Shown: one piece after another, positions 28,499 to 37,906 of the stretch
Numbering within the stretch: the first letter of the stretch is position 1
Layout of the letters: each line of letters starts with the position of its first letter
Assembly: GCA_025924315.1 (NCBI GenBank)
Contig: JAICIO010000036.1
Coordinates: 1-51,528, forward strand
DNA from: Phycisphaerae bacterium
GTDB taxonomy: Bacteria; Planctomycetota; Phycisphaerae; Tepidisphaerales; Tepidisphaeraceae
Direction: 5' to 3'
DNA: 51,528 nt
Notes under the pieces: model-generated
Databases searched by the model: none
Seen by the model: the letters and a program-made list of their open reading frames with translations, nothing else
What the model was told of the DNA's origin: nothing
Program-made: the position numbers and the translations under genes

Positions 28499-30040
28499 TT
28501 ACTGCGATTGAGTTGACGCGGCCGGCTCGGTGGTGGCCGACGCGATCGTGTGCAGTCGGCGGGCGGCGCGCTCCATGTAGCGCATGTATTCGGTCATGTC
28601 TTCCTGATTCTGGATGCCTTCGCCGGTCCGACGCATGTCATCGAGCACGGCGTTCAGAACAGTCGCCGCCTGTTCGCGGGAAAGCTTGGTGACATTCGTA
28701 CGCGTAATGCCTGGCGGAAAGAGCTTCTGCGCGGCGTTGTCCCCCGTGTAATACTGAAGCAAGATCAGTTGATTCTGATAGTTTGCATCGGCGTAGCTTT
28801 TTGCGGCCGATTCGAACAGCTTCACGCGCTCCTCAGGCGTGTGTGCGATCAGCGCTTTGAGAAAGTCGCGATCGGCGGCGCACATGAACGACATCGCCTT
28901 CAGATCGTCGCGGTGCGATTGGTACAGAAACGCGTTGGTTGTGTAGTTAGCGATATGCCGCGCGTATTCCGCGTCCGACGCCGCCGCCAGCTGCACTGCG
29001 CGATTGTAGCTGTAGATCGCTTCCTGCATCGCTTCAGGCAGAAGGTCTTTGGCATTCGCGGGAACATCCGCTGCGACGAGTTCGAGATCGTTGCGCTCGG
29101 TCGGGATGGTGCGGCCTGGGCCCATGAGCGCGCGAATCTCCGCGCGTCGGCCGCGTTCCCATTCCTCTTCGCCCCAGCCTTTGAGATCGAGCGCCGGCCG
29201 GCTATCCACCACCATGTCCGACAGCTGCGCGTGACGCTGATGATCGACGGTCTGCAGCACCTGCGCGCGCTTATGATAGTTATAGGCCAGCGCCAGCGGT
29301 GAAACGCCATATGGGAATGGTTCGAACTGTTTGAGGTACTGCAGTGCCGAACCATCCTCCCAGTCGCTGCCCGCGGGCAAATCGCTCGGCCGCGCGCGCA
29401 CCGGCTTCAGATATTGCGGAAGGATGTCGCCCTTGTCATCGAGGATCGGATCGAACTCGAGCCGCCGCCACGCGGGATCGTTGCGGGCGAGCTTTTGCTT
29501 CAGCTCGTGTGGCTTAGATTCAGTGCGAATCCGCTCGCGGTAATAACCCTTCTCGTTGCTGTTGCCGAGCTTGTCGAAATAGACCTGCGCGATCGCGGTC
29601 AGGATGTTGATGTTGCTCGGGCGCTGATCGTCCACCCGCTGGGCGTAATCGAGTGCATCGAGAATCGCGGTGTACTTGTTCGCGAGGCTCGCCATCTGCA
29701 CCGAGATGTTGTACGCCTTGTTCCAGATCTGGAAGAGGTGGACGGTGTCGAATTCGGGCTGAAGCAGGCGGATCCATTCGACTTTGGTGTCGAAGTCTTC
29801 GAGGTCCTTATCCGCCTTCTGCGTTTCGCTGCTGCTCCAGAGGATCATGACCAGCGGCCCGCGCAGCCCGCCCAGCAGCAGGGCGAGCGCAAAGCTGTTC
29901 ATCTGGCTCAGTTCAGTCTGCGAACCGGGGATCGACGTGTTGGTCGCGCGCATGTGATCCGCGGCCACGCGCGTCACGCCGTTGAGCGCGAGCGCGGCCA
30001 GCAGCACAGCGACAATGCCAATGCGGCCAGCGCGGTTCAT
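28499..30040 (-). CDS. Exported helical-repeat protein, third gene of an ABC operon
   Basis: 513 residues with a hydrophobic N-terminus (about 7-27, signal peptide or anchor) and a second hydrophobic stretch at about 49-68. The rest is helical with TPR-like character (AIYSYNRAVQLAAASDAEYA; LFESAAKSYADANYQNQLIL). No known family recognised. Its ATG overlaps the stop of the permease gene in the four-base ATGA arrangement, so the two are translationally coupled and it is very likely a component of the same exporter or its assembly. The C-terminus is rich in Thr and Ala. Confidence 0.72.
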   Translation of the reverse strand: MNRAGRIGIVAVLLAALALNGVTRVAADHMRATNTSIPGSQTELSQMNSFALALLLGGLRGPLVMILWSSSETQKADKDLEDFDTKVEWIRLLQPEFDTVHLFQIWNKAYNISVQMASLANKYTAILDALDYAQRVDDQRPSNINILTAIAQVYFDKLGNSNEKGYYRERIRTESKPHELKQKLARNDPAWRRLEFDPILDDKGDILPQYLKPVRARPSDLPAGSDWEDGSALQYLKQFEPFPYGVSPLALAYNYHKRAQVLQTVDHQRHAQLSDMVVDSRPALDLKGWGEEEWERGRRAEIRALMGPGRTIPTERNDLELVAADVPANAKDLLPEAMQEAIYSYNRAVQLAAASDAEYARHIANYTTNAFLYQSHRDDLKAMSFMCAADRDFLKALIAHTPEERVKLFESAAKSYADANYQNQLILLQYYTGDNAAQKLFPPGITRTNVTKLSREQAATVLNAVLDDMRRTGEGIQNQEDMTEYMRYMERAARRLHTIASATTEPAASTQSQ

Positions 30041-32133
30041 GGCGCCACCTCTTTGTTTCTCAGGAACACGTACGAAAGCGCCAGCATTGGAACTCCAAAG
30101 CCCAATAGCACCGTGAGCGCATCGAAGAGCCGCTGCGGGGCGATGGCCACGCCTTTCTCGATGTCTTCGGTCGCGGAGAATTGCGAGATATCCGGCAGGA
30201 TGGTCGACACAGCGACCAGACCTTTCGACAGCGCTTCGTAGCTCGACGTAAACGCCTTCGCCTTGCTGGGATCCTGCAGGCCAAGGTCCTGAGCGATCGA
30301 ATTGCCAACGCCCGGTTGCAGCGTGTCACTCAGCTGCTGCACGCCCCAGTGGCCCAGCAGGATCACCAGCGTGAGCACGATCGCGATCGGCCACGAGAGC
30401 CACGTGCTGCAGAAAATCGCGATGACCGTCACGAGGATCGACATCAGCCAGAGGATGAAGAGGCTCTTAAGCAAATTGAAGTCAAAGCTCTCCATCGACT
30501 GGATCATGCTGACCGAATCCGGCCGAAGGATGAGGTAGTGATCGTCTGTAAGATTGCGGAGACGAATCTCGAATTGCCCGTCCGCAAGCGGGCCGCGCGG
30601 GAGTTGGAAGATCGTTTGGCGATTCGCTTCGAGATAGAACTTCGTCGGCGAGCTGGTTTCGCCGCTCTTGGGGTTGTACGCAACGGCTTCGATCTGCGTG
30701 AGCTTCTCGGTGTCTTCGTCGCCACTGTTTTCGATGCCGGCTCGCAACTGGAAGGAGACCTGGGCACCGCTTCCGCTCGGCGCGGCATTGGAGAACGGCA
30801 GCACGACAACCGGCCCGGTTTCTTTCGAGCTGCCGGGGAGTTGCTCGCCGCCCATTCCGTATCGGCCGCGCAGGAAGGGCATAGCCGCGAGCGGGTTGTT
30901 GTTGGAATACGCTGGCTGAAGCACCTTCGGTTGAGTCTGTTCGCTCATTCCAGGGATGAGCAGAACGGCCGAATCCGGCGCGATCGAATATTCATATCCT
31001 TTGTTCGGCCCGATGATGTTGAGAAAAATCTTGGTCCGGTCGCCCTGCAGCATCTGCTGGATGCCTTGCGGGGTGATGTAGACCGGGATCGGCGTGATGC
31101 CGGCTGGATCGGCCAGGTCCACGCCCTTGCCGTTGCCGACTGCATTGCCGGGCAGCAGCTGGTTCAGGTTGGTGTCGTACACGCGAACCATGACTTGCGG
31201 CGCACGCACGAGCTTGCCCGCAATGCGCGTGGTGGGCTTGGTGTCCGGCGCTGCGATGCCGATGGGCAATTTTCCCGCGCGCTGCTCCTCCGGCGTCGGC
31301 CCGACCTGATCCCAACCAATCTTGATCAGTGCGACCGCGCCCGTCTTCCCCGGAGTTTTGTCCTGATTGTCGTCCGGCGCGATGAAATCTTCCTTCTTGA
31401 ACTCAAACGGGATCAACGCTTCGCCTTCACTGTTGCCGCTGAACCATCGCACTTTGGATTTGGGATCCGGAACCCGCGCGAAGACCTCCATCTGTTTCGG
31501 CATCTCGATCGTTTTTGCGTTCAGCAGACCCACATCCTTGTAATGCTGATACGACGCGAGATCCGTCGGATTCACCAGGCCCGCCTCGAGCCGCTGGCGA
31601 ATGTCGTCGCGCAGGAATGACGCGCGCAGGTGGAGATAGAGTCCGGTGAACAGACCCATGATGATGAGGATCGCACCGGACACGCGCGCAAATCCCAGCA
31701 CTTTGCCGATGACAATTTCCAACCGCGTCGTCGGCTTCGTCACGACGGTGTATATCACGCGCGTGTCGATTTCTTTCGGCAGGTTCGTCGCGGCGAGGAT
31801 GATCGTCGTGATGACGATCAGCAGACCGGTTGCGAAGAGGCAGAACTTGATGGTCTGGCGGATCGCGTCCTGTTCGTCGCTGGGTCGTTGAAGCTGCGCG
31901 ACGATGATCACGCCGATGATCGCCAGCGGGGTGATCCACAGGACCTTTCGGCGGATGCTTTCGCTCCAGCAGACGCTCGAGATCGCCCACGCGCGCGTGA
32001 TGCTGAAGCGCAGCAGATCGCGGAAGCCGTAGATCAGCAATCCGCCGACCACGATCACGACGCCAAGGATCGCGCCGGTGAAATTCGAGATTTCGAAGTC
32101 GCCTAGAAGGTGGGATGACATGGGATCACTCAA
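30037..32133 (-). CDS. ABC-2 type transporter permease with large extracytoplasmic domain
   Basis: 698 residues. Membrane helices cluster at the N-terminus (about 19-38, 64-81, 94-116, 141-167) and C-terminus (about 545-590, 670-690). The region between (about 170-540) is a large beta-rich, presumably periplasmic domain. This is the ABC-2 permease plan with an unusually large insert. It lies 33 bases after the ATPase gene and overlaps the next gene by four bases: ATPase, permease and accessory protein form one operon. The exported substrate is unknown; cell-surface polysaccharide, lipid or lipoprotein are the usual choices. Confidence 0.8.
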   Translation of the reverse strand: MSDPMSSHLLGDFEISNFTGAILGVVIVVGGLLIYGFRDLLRFSITRAWAISSVCWSESIRRKVLWITPLAIIGVIIVAQLQRPSDEQDAIRQTIKFCLFATGLLIVITTIILAATNLPKEIDTRVIYTVVTKPTTRLEIVIGKVLGFARVSGAILIIMGLFTGLYLHLRASFLRDDIRQRLEAGLVNPTDLASYQHYKDVGLLNAKTIEMPKQMEVFARVPDPKSKVRWFSGNSEGEALIPFEFKKEDFIAPDDNQDKTPGKTGAVALIKIGWDQVGPTPEEQRAGKLPIGIAAPDTKPTTRIAGKLVRAPQVMVRVYDTNLNQLLPGNAVGNGKGVDLADPAGITPIPVYITPQGIQQMLQGDRTKIFLNIIGPNKGYEYSIAPDSAVLLIPGMSEQTQPKVLQPAYSNNNPLAAMPFLRGRYGMGGEQLPGSSKETGPVVVLPFSNAAPSGSGAQVSFQLRAGIENSGDEDTEKLTQIEAVAYNPKSGETSSPTKFYLEANRQTIFQLPRGPLADGQFEIRLRNLTDDHYLILRPDSVSMIQSMESFDFNLLKSLFILWLMSILVTVIAIFCSTWLSWPIAIVLTLVILLGHWGVQQLSDTLQPGVGNSIAQDLGLQDPSKAKAFTSSYEALSKGLVAVSTILPDISQFSATEDIEKGVAIAPQRLFDALTVLLGFGVPMLALSYVFLRNKEVAP

Positions 32134-32166
32134 TGTCCGCCAGTTTCGGTCAGATCGCTTGCCGCC

Positions 32167-33063
32167 TCATTGCCCGTTGCCGGCGATGCGCGGATCGGCG
32201 CCCGGCGTATTCTCGCGCACCACGCGGACGAACAGGTCTTCCAGCGTCGTGGTGGGATGCGTGATCGTCGCGTCGGTCACGCCGGTGCGACGCAGAAATT
32301 CCTGCACTTCGGTCAGCTGCTGCGGGGTCATGCCGCGCGTCTGAATCTGCGTAATATCGCGGACCTGGAGCAGATCGCGCACCTGGCCGAGCGTCTGCAT
32401 TTTTCCGCGGAAGAGAATGGTGATGCGATCGCACACGTCCTGCACATCGGCCAGCAGGTGCGAGCACAGCAGCACCGTTTTGCCTTGTTCTTTGAGCGAG
32501 AGGATCAGGTCCTTCATCTCGCGGGTACCGATCGGGTCGAGGCCTGTGGTCGGTTCGTCGAGCAGGATCAGATCCGGATTGTTGATCAGCGCCTGCGCCA
32601 ACCCGATGCGGCGCGCCATGCCCTTGGAATACTCACGCAGCTTGCGCTTACGGCTCTTTTGATCGAGGCCGACGACGTCGAGCAATTCCGGCACGCGGCG
32701 TTTCAGGTCTTTCGAGGGGATCTTAAAGAGCCGGCCGTAAAACTTCAGCGTCTCTTCGCCGTTGAGGAAGCGATAGAGATACGACTCTTCCGGCAGGAAG
32801 CCGATTTTTTCGTTGATGGTGGTGCTGCCCGCGGGCTGACCGAGCACATGTGCGGTGCCGCGCGTGGCGAAGATCAGACCGAGCAACAGCTTGATGGTCG
32901 TGGATTTACCCGAGCCGTTCGGACCGAGCAGGCCGAACACTTCTCCGCGATGAATCGTGAGGTTCAGATCATCCAGCGCCCGAACTTTGTCGCGGCCCCA
33001 GAAGTCGCGGTAAATTTTTGTGAGATGCTCGGTATGGACAGCAGAATCGGTAGCAAGAGTCAT
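32167..33063 (-). CDS. ABC transporter ATP-binding protein
   Basis: About 298 residues; three candidate starts lie in a row (33069 GTG, 33066 and 33063 ATG), and AAGG is best spaced from the last. It has Walker A (GPNGSGKSTT), signature-like YSKGMARRIGLAQAL, Walker B (LILLDEP) and the switch His (VLLCSHLL). A C-terminal ACT-like extension (TQIQTRGMTPQQ) is typical of ABC-2 exporters of the CcmA class. First gene of the three-gene exporter operon. It is not closely similar to the ATPase at 19543-20535, so they serve separate systems. Confidence 0.9.
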   Translation of the reverse strand: MTLATDSAVHTEHLTKIYRDFWGRDKVRALDDLNLTIHRGEVFGLLGPNGSGKSTTIKLLLGLIFATRGTAHVLGQPAGSTTINEKIGFLPEESYLYRFLNGEETLKFYGRLFKIPSKDLKRRVPELLDVVGLDQKSRKRKLREYSKGMARRIGLAQALINNPDLILLDEPTTGLDPIGTREMKDLILSLKEQGKTVLLCSHLLADVQDVCDRITILFRGKMQTLGQVRDLLQVRDITQIQTRGMTPQQLTEVQEFLRRTGVTDATITHPTTTLEDLFVRVVRENTPGADPRIAGNGQ

Positions 33064-33186
33064 CATCACCTTCGCTTGATCGGATTGCTCGGTGGCCCCT
33101 TCTTAGAAAGCAGCGCCACACCCGCCAATACAACCCTCGGCCATCGTGATTTCTTCCCGCTGTTATCAACGAGCCCATCGAGCAAT

Positions 33187-33378
33187 TTATCGACGAGGCG
33201 CGCTGCTGCCGCCGACGCGCGGCGTCTTGCGGATGCGACGACGACGCTTCTCGCTCGGCTTCTCGTAATAGGCGACGCGCTTGATGTCTTTCGTCAGGCC
33301 TTCCTTCTCGCACATCTTCTTGAACCGACGCAGCATCTGCTCGGCCGTTTCGTTGCCACGGCTCTTGACCTTGATCAT
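33187..33378 (-). CDS. rpsU: 30S ribosomal protein bS21
   Basis: 63 residues from the ATG at 33378, with AAGG nine bases upstream. MIKVKSRGNETAEQMLRRFK and the basic C-terminal stretch (KRRRRIRK) are typical of bS21, which sits near the anti-Shine-Dalgarno region of the 30S platform. The longer open frame is leader sequence. About 120 bases separate it from the ABC operon downstream. Confidence 0.93.
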   Translation of the reverse strand: MIKVKSRGNETAEQMLRRFKKMCEKEGLTKDIKRVAYYEKPSEKRRRRIRKTPRVGGSSAPRR

Positions 33379-33520
33379 ATCTATCAACCTTTCAGCGACC
33401 TTTTGTTTCGACAGAAAAACCACAGGCGGATTCTCCCGACCCGTGGTCACGGCACAGTTTAGCTATCGGAACACAATCTTCAAGCGAAGCGATATTTCGG
33501 AGTGCCCGGGCAGTGGCACT

Positions 33521-34843
33521 TCAGTGCCGCTGTGATTCGCTTCTCTTTAACTCCCGCACAAGCCGCGAATTAGACTCTACGAGCCAGTCATCGACATGTT
33601 CAGCCGGGATCTGCGCCCCAAACGCCTTCGCGACCCATACTTCATATCCGCCGCGCGCTCGCGCCTCGCGCGTCACGAAGTATCCGTGGGAGCCATTACA
33701 CACGCTGGCGACCAGCGTGTGATCGAACGGACTCTGCTGACGGATGCGGAGCACGATTTCGGCAAACGCTTCGCCGGGGCAGGGGACCAGCGCAACCGAG
33801 CCGATCTGCGTCAGCGTCTGCTGAAATGATTTATCCGTCATCGGCGGACGCGCATGCGCTTCGACGATCGCCTTCCAGTGCAAATACTCCGCCATCTCTG
33901 GCCCGGGCGTCTTCGTCGCCGGCTCGCGCTTGGCGAGCTCCTGCTTCGCCCCTTCGATCGGTGGAAGCGGGGCGTAGGGAATCTCAACCGTTTCCGAATA
34001 TGTTCGCAGCTCGACATCACCGAATGCGTGAATCGAGCGATACGCCCGCAGCGCATCGCCCGCTGCTCGCAGTCCCACTTCGAGCATCGACGCTTCGCCG
34101 TCTCCCACCGTCTTGTTATTCGCCATCCGCGGGCCGATGTCGCCGAGCGCGCCGTTGATGAACAGCACCGGCACGCCGCCGGTCAGTTGCTCCACGCGAT
34201 CGCACATCACGCCCGGCCAGTCGCGCGTCACGATCTTCGTCGACCCATCAAAGCTCGTTGCGTGCGCGCCGTAATGCACGATCGTCGCGACCGGTTTCTC
34301 CGTTTCATCGACGATGCGAATCACCGTCATCGTCTGATCGTAAGGGCCCCATGGATTCACGCCGAACGCGATGGAATGATCCGGCAGGATCTCGCGGCGA
34401 TTCACGCCGACGTCGCTGTGCGTCGTGCTGATCCCGATGCGCACCGGCCGGCGCGATTCGTACGCCCGGCGCACCGCGTCAGCGATCTTCGGCACGGCGA
34501 CGTCCATGTATTTTCTGTCGAGTTCCGCCCAGCCGAACACATTGAACGTCGCCGGGCCCGAGTGCGTGTGCGTCACGCAGACCGTCACGTTCTCCGGCTT
34601 GATCGGGATGAGCTTCGCAACCGCGGCCCGCACTTCGGCGACGGTTTCGTTCTCGATGATGCTCCAGTCGAGCGACACAATCGCCACGAGCGTTTCGCCG
34701 CGCTCCAGCACAATGGCGGTAGCATTCAGCGGATCGCGCACCGATTCCGCGAGGCGATTCGGATCGGCGTAGCCGACGAGAAGTGACCCGAGCGGCGGGG
34801 TGATGTCGCTTCGCGCAGCGCCGCCGAGAAGCGTCTCACCCAT
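33521..34843 (-). CDS. Neutral/alkaline ceramidase-like N-terminal domain protein
   Basis: 440 residues from the ATG at 34843, six bases after GAGG. The sequence resembles the N-terminal catalytic domain of neutral ceramidases: GGAARSDITPPLG at the start, CVTHTHSGP (zinc His pair), VHYGAHATSFDG and FINGALGDIGPR. True ceramidases are longer and secreted; this one lacks a signal peptide and the C-terminal domain, so it is a cytoplasmic relative common in planctomycetes. Substrate is uncertain: an amide or ester hydrolase is likely. It overlaps the Nudix gene by eight bases. Confidence 0.82.
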   Translation of the reverse strand: MGETLLGGAARSDITPPLGSLLVGYADPNRLAESVRDPLNATAIVLERGETLVAIVSLDWSIIENETVAEVRAAVAKLIPIKPENVTVCVTHTHSGPATFNVFGWAELDRKYMDVAVPKIADAVRRAYESRRPVRIGISTTHSDVGVNRREILPDHSIAFGVNPWGPYDQTMTVIRIVDETEKPVATIVHYGAHATSFDGSTKIVTRDWPGVMCDRVEQLTGGVPVLFINGALGDIGPRMANNKTVGDGEASMLEVGLRAAGDALRAYRSIHAFGDVELRTYSETVEIPYAPLPPIEGAKQELAKREPATKTPGPEMAEYLHWKAIVEAHARPPMTDKSFQQTLTQIGSVALVPCPGEAFAEIVLRIRQQSPFDHTLVASVCNGSHGYFVTREARARGGYEVWVAKAFGAQIPAEHVDDWLVESNSRLVRELKRSESQRH

Positions 34844-35312
34844 TCGGCACCTCAATCTTCAAATACGGTTTCGCGGAGCTTCCATCGAGAATATCGCGGC
34901 CAATGAGCGCGACGCACCTGCGATCGGTCTCCCACATGAAGGCGTCGTTCACGGCGTCGCGCGCGATCCAGCGAACATCATCGTGCTCTTCGTTTAGGCG
35001 CACTTCATCCGCGCGCGAGACGAGCGCGACGAACGGAATCGCATGCCAGAGTGTGTCGTTGACGGCGGTATAAAACGTCTCCACGCAATCGACGCGATAC
35101 AGCTCTCGCGGACGCAGGCCCGACTCTTCATACAGCTCGCGAATTGCCGCCTGCCACGCGGTCTCTCCCGCGTTCGATGTGCCGTAAACGGTCTGCCAGG
35201 TTCCGCCCATATAGTCGCTGGCGGCTCGTCGCAGTTGGAGAAACTCGTGCGACGATCCATCGATCGTCGGGCGCACGACGTAGCAGACGACCATATCGTT
35301 TCGCTCGCGCAC
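34836..35312 (-). CDS. Nudix hydrolase
   Basis: 158 residues with a perfect Nudix box, G-x5-E-x7-REL-x-EESGL (GTSNAGE...RELYEESGL, about 44-66). Nudix enzymes cleave nucleoside diphosphates linked to another group. The family with YGT at the box start includes dihydroneopterin-triphosphate pyrophosphatase-like enzymes, but I would not go beyond Nudix. The start is a GTG at 35312; an ATG six codons later is possible. It begins seven bases past dprA and overlaps the next gene. Confidence 0.88.
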   Translation of the reverse strand: MRERNDMVVCYVVRPTIDGSSHEFLQLRRAASDYMGGTWQTVYGTSNAGETAWQAAIRELYEESGLRPRELYRVDCVETFYTAVNDTLWHAIPFVALVSRADEVRLNEEHDDVRWIARDAVNDAFMWETDRRCVALIGRDILDGSSAKPYLKIEVPNG

Positions 35313-35318
35313 CTCGAT

Positions 35319-36467
35319 TTAACTCCGTTTGACGTAGTTCTGGCCATCGACCCGGCGCACCGCGCCTTTCAGCGTGAGCATCGTGAGATCCTGCAGGATC
35401 TGCTGCGGAGACAGCGACGTTCGCTCGATCAGCGCATCGACATCGGTCGGATCGTTCGTGAGATGAAGCAGAATCGACTGCTGCGATTCACTCAGACCAA
35501 CGATCGGAACCGGCGCTTCTGGTTCGGCTTCGGGCGATTCTTCTGCTTGTTCAAAAAGCGTCGGCAGGGGTTGGGCAACATCATCCGGCAGCGGCGCGAG
35601 ACCATCGATGATGTCCTCGATTCCCGTGCACAGGGCGGCGCCTTCGCGAATGAGTTTGTGCGGACCGATCGAAAGGCGGTTATCGACGCGGCCGGGCAGG
35701 GCAAAGACCGGCCGGCCGTGATCGTCGCACGCCTGGCGCGCGGTGATGAGGGCGCCCGAGCGCTCGTCGGCTTCGATCACCAGCACGCCGCGCGACATGC
35801 CGCTGACGATGCGATTTCGCCGCGGGAAATTCTCCGCGACGGGGGGCGTGCCGAGCGGATATTCGCTGACCACCGCGCCGCGCTGGGCGATCTGCTCGAA
35901 CAGCTTGTCATTCTCCGGCGGATAGGCGACATCCACGCCGCTTCCCAGCACCGCGATCGTCCGTCCATTCGTCGGCGACATCGCGCCTCGGTGCGCCGAT
36001 GAGTCAATTCCCCTCGCACCGCCGCTAATGACTGTGAACCCCGCGCCCGCAAGCAGCGCGCCGAATCGCTCCGCCTGCTCGCGGCCGTAATGGCTGCACT
36101 TCCGGCTGCCGACGATCGCGATCGAATTCAAGTCGCGCGGCTCGATGGTGCCGCGCAGGTACAACACCGCCGGCGGATCGGGAATGTGTTTCAGCAGGAG
36201 CGGATAAGTTTCGTTGTCAGGGCAAATGATCGTGACGTTCTTCGCCGCAGCGCGATCCAGCTCCGCCTTCGCCTCGCCCGCCGCGAGCTGCATCGACTTG
36301 TAAATCAGCGCCGCCTTCGATCGCGAGATACCATCGATGCTGGCGAGAAGCGATGTGTCCGCGCGACAGGCCGCTTCCGCGCTGCCAGCTGCATCCATCA
36401 ACCGCCGTAAGAGGATCGGCCCGATCCCATCCGTCATCGCGAGTTGAAGCCAGTGGATCAGCGCCAT
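35319..36467 (-). CDS. dprA: DNA-processing protein DprA
   Basis: 382 residues from the ATG at 36467 with AAGG eight bases upstream. The N-terminal SAM-like part has a helix-hairpin (DGIGPILLRRLMDA). The extended Rossmann fold carries IVGSRKCSHYGREQA, SGGARGIDSSAHRGA, ENFPRRNRIVSGMS and the stretch ADERSGALITARQA. The last 65 residues fit the winged-helix DprA tail. DprA loads RecA on incoming single-stranded DNA during transformation, so natural competence is possible. It follows rsmB in the def-fmt-rsmB cluster, a frequent bacterial arrangement. Confidence 0.93.
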   Translation of the reverse strand: MALIHWLQLAMTDGIGPILLRRLMDAAGSAEAACRADTSLLASIDGISRSKAALIYKSMQLAAGEAKAELDRAAAKNVTIICPDNETYPLLLKHIPDPPAVLYLRGTIEPRDLNSIAIVGSRKCSHYGREQAERFGALLAGAGFTVISGGARGIDSSAHRGAMSPTNGRTIAVLGSGVDVAYPPENDKLFEQIAQRGAVVSEYPLGTPPVAENFPRRNRIVSGMSRGVLVIEADERSGALITARQACDDHGRPVFALPGRVDNRLSIGPHKLIREGAALCTGIEDIIDGLAPLPDDVAQPLPTLFEQAEESPEAEPEAPVPIVGLSESQQSILLHLTNDPTDVDALIERTSLSPQQILQDLTMLTLKGAVRRVDGQNYVKRS

Positions 36468-36490
36468 CGCTTGAGCCTTACATTGCATCC

Positions 36491-36570
36491 CATTTAGCCG
36501 CGCGGGCTTGCCCCGCGCGAGACGTCATTCGCCCCGCGGCGATCGCGCGGGGCAAGCCCCGCGGCTAAAT
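36491..36570. repeat. Family C inverted-repeat element (80 bp)
   Basis: Arms of about 30 bp begin CATTTAGCCGCG and end CGCGGCTAAAT; each contains a GGGC/GCCC hairpin behind TTAG. The copy inside the TMTC-like gene (45924-46003) is also 80 bp. It fills nearly all of the gap between rsmB and dprA. Confidence 0.88.
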
Positions 36571-36583
36571 AATGCTACTGCAT

Positions 36584-37906
36584 CTACGATTTTCGAGCGA
36601 ATACCGCCACGTATCCGCCATCGTGATATCGCTTCGGATCCGGATCAAAACTCGGCAACGTCGATCGCTCGCGCACAAGCTCGAACTGCGAATACTGCTC
36701 CCCAAACCACTTCGCGATCGCCTCGTTCTCCTCCCGCCACACGCTGCACGTGCTGTAAATCAGGAGCCCACCCGGCACGACGGAATCGACCGTATCGCTC
36801 AGAATCTCCTGCTGAAGCTTTTCGAGAGACTCGAGCGTCTTTGCATCCTGCCGATACCGCGCCTCGGGCCTTCGGGCCAGCACGCCGCTGTTGCTGCAGG
36901 GGACGTCGATCAGAACACGATCAAACGTCTTTGGACGATCCGCGACGTCGCGCATCCAGGCCGCCGTCACGACCGAAACGTTTGTAATGTGTTGGGAGAG
37001 CGAGGCTCCCTCCGAGCCGCTCGCGCGATCGGAAAGACGGCTCGGCGGGAGCCTCGCCCTCCCGGCAAGCAAGGCGCGCAATCCCTCCGTCCGAGCACGA
37101 TTTGGATCGACCGCGAGGACTTTTCCGGCCAGTCCAACCTTCTCCGCGAGTTGGAGCGTCTTCGTGCCGAATCCGCAGCAGCGATCGAGGGCGGATTGGC
37201 CGGGTTGCACGTCGCATTCTTCCACGACGCGCGCCGCGGTCGCGTCCTGCACCTGCGAGATTGCGCGCCGCGACCAATCCGCGAGCGTCGCCTGTTTCGC
37301 GTGCTGGACGACGAACATTCCCGCCTGCTCATGCGGCGTGATTGTGACGCCCTCGGCCTGCAGATCATCTACTTGCGCGTCCGCAAGCAACCGCACGAGC
37401 GTCGGCGGCTCGCGATTGTCGTGTTCGGCGAAGCGAATCGCTTCGTCGTGTCCGAGCAGTTTCACAAGTCGATCGAACAAGTCTCGCGGATGCGACAGGC
37501 GGATCGCGGGATCGTCGATCTTCGGATCCGCCTCGCGGGTCGCTTTGCGGAGGACGGCGTTCACAAATCCCTTGGCTCGCGCGCGCCCGAATCGCGCCGC
37601 CTGTTCGACCGCTTCATTCACTGCGGCGGACGCCGGGACACGCGTGAGGAAGCGAAGCTGATACAGCGCGATCGCCATAATCTTTTGCGCCAGTGGATCG
37701 ATATCATTCAGTTTTCGCCCCGAATGATGAACGATGAGATGCTGGAGCAGGAGGAAATTCTTGATCACGCCGACGCGGATCTGCTCTGCGAGTGCGAGAT
37801 CGCGCGGATCGGTTGGCGAAGGGACCGTTTTGCGGATCAGATTGGTTCGCCAGTTCGGCAGGGCGGTCGCGTCGAGGGCTGCGAGCGCAAAATCACGGGC
37901 GCTCAT
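36584..37906 (-). CDS. rsmB: 16S rRNA m5C967 methyltransferase RsmB, carrying an in-frame repeat
   Basis: 440 residues. The N-terminal NusB-like RNA-binding domain (about 1-130) is followed by the SAM methyltransferase domain: motif I DRCCGFGTKT (about 241-250), motif IV DVPCSNSG (Cys near 337) and motif VI YSTCSV (Cys near 387), the two Cys of RNA m5C enzymes. Residues about 281-305 are encoded by a family B element and read AGRARLPPSRLSDR then ASGSEGASLSQ; they fall between two Rossmann-fold elements, where normal RsmB goes directly on to the next strand. The frame is intact on both sides. The ATG overlaps the fmt stop by four bases. Confidence 0.9.
   Translation of the reverse strand: MSARDFALAALDATALPNWRTNLIRKTVPSPTDPRDLALAEQIRVGVIKNFLLLQHLIVHHSGRKLNDIDPLAQKIMAIALYQLRFLTRVPASAAVNEAVEQAARFGRARAKGFVNAVLRKATREADPKIDDPAIRLSHPRDLFDRLVKLLGHDEAIRFAEHDNREPPTLVRLLADAQVDDLQAEGVTITPHEQAGMFVVQHAKQATLADWSRRAISQVQDATAARVVEECDVQPGQSALDRCCGFGTKTLQLAEKVGLAGKVLAVDPNRARTEGLRALLAGRARLPPSRLSDRASGSEGASLSQHITNVSVVTAAWMRDVADRPKTFDRVLIDVPCSNSGVLARRPEARYRQDAKTLESLEKLQQEILSDTVDSVVPGGLLIYSTCSVWREENEAIAKWFGEQYSQFELVRERSTLPSFDPDPKRYHDGGYVAVFARKS
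36994..37063. repeat. Family B element inserted in rsmB (70 bp)
   Basis: Arms of 26 bp around 18 bp, in inverted orientation: left GGGAGAGCGAGGCTC..., right ...GAGCCTCGCCCTCCC. The right arm differs from the perfect copy at 1124-1149 by one base, the left by a few. It lies wholly inside the rsmB reading frame and adds about 24 codons. Confidence 0.88.
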
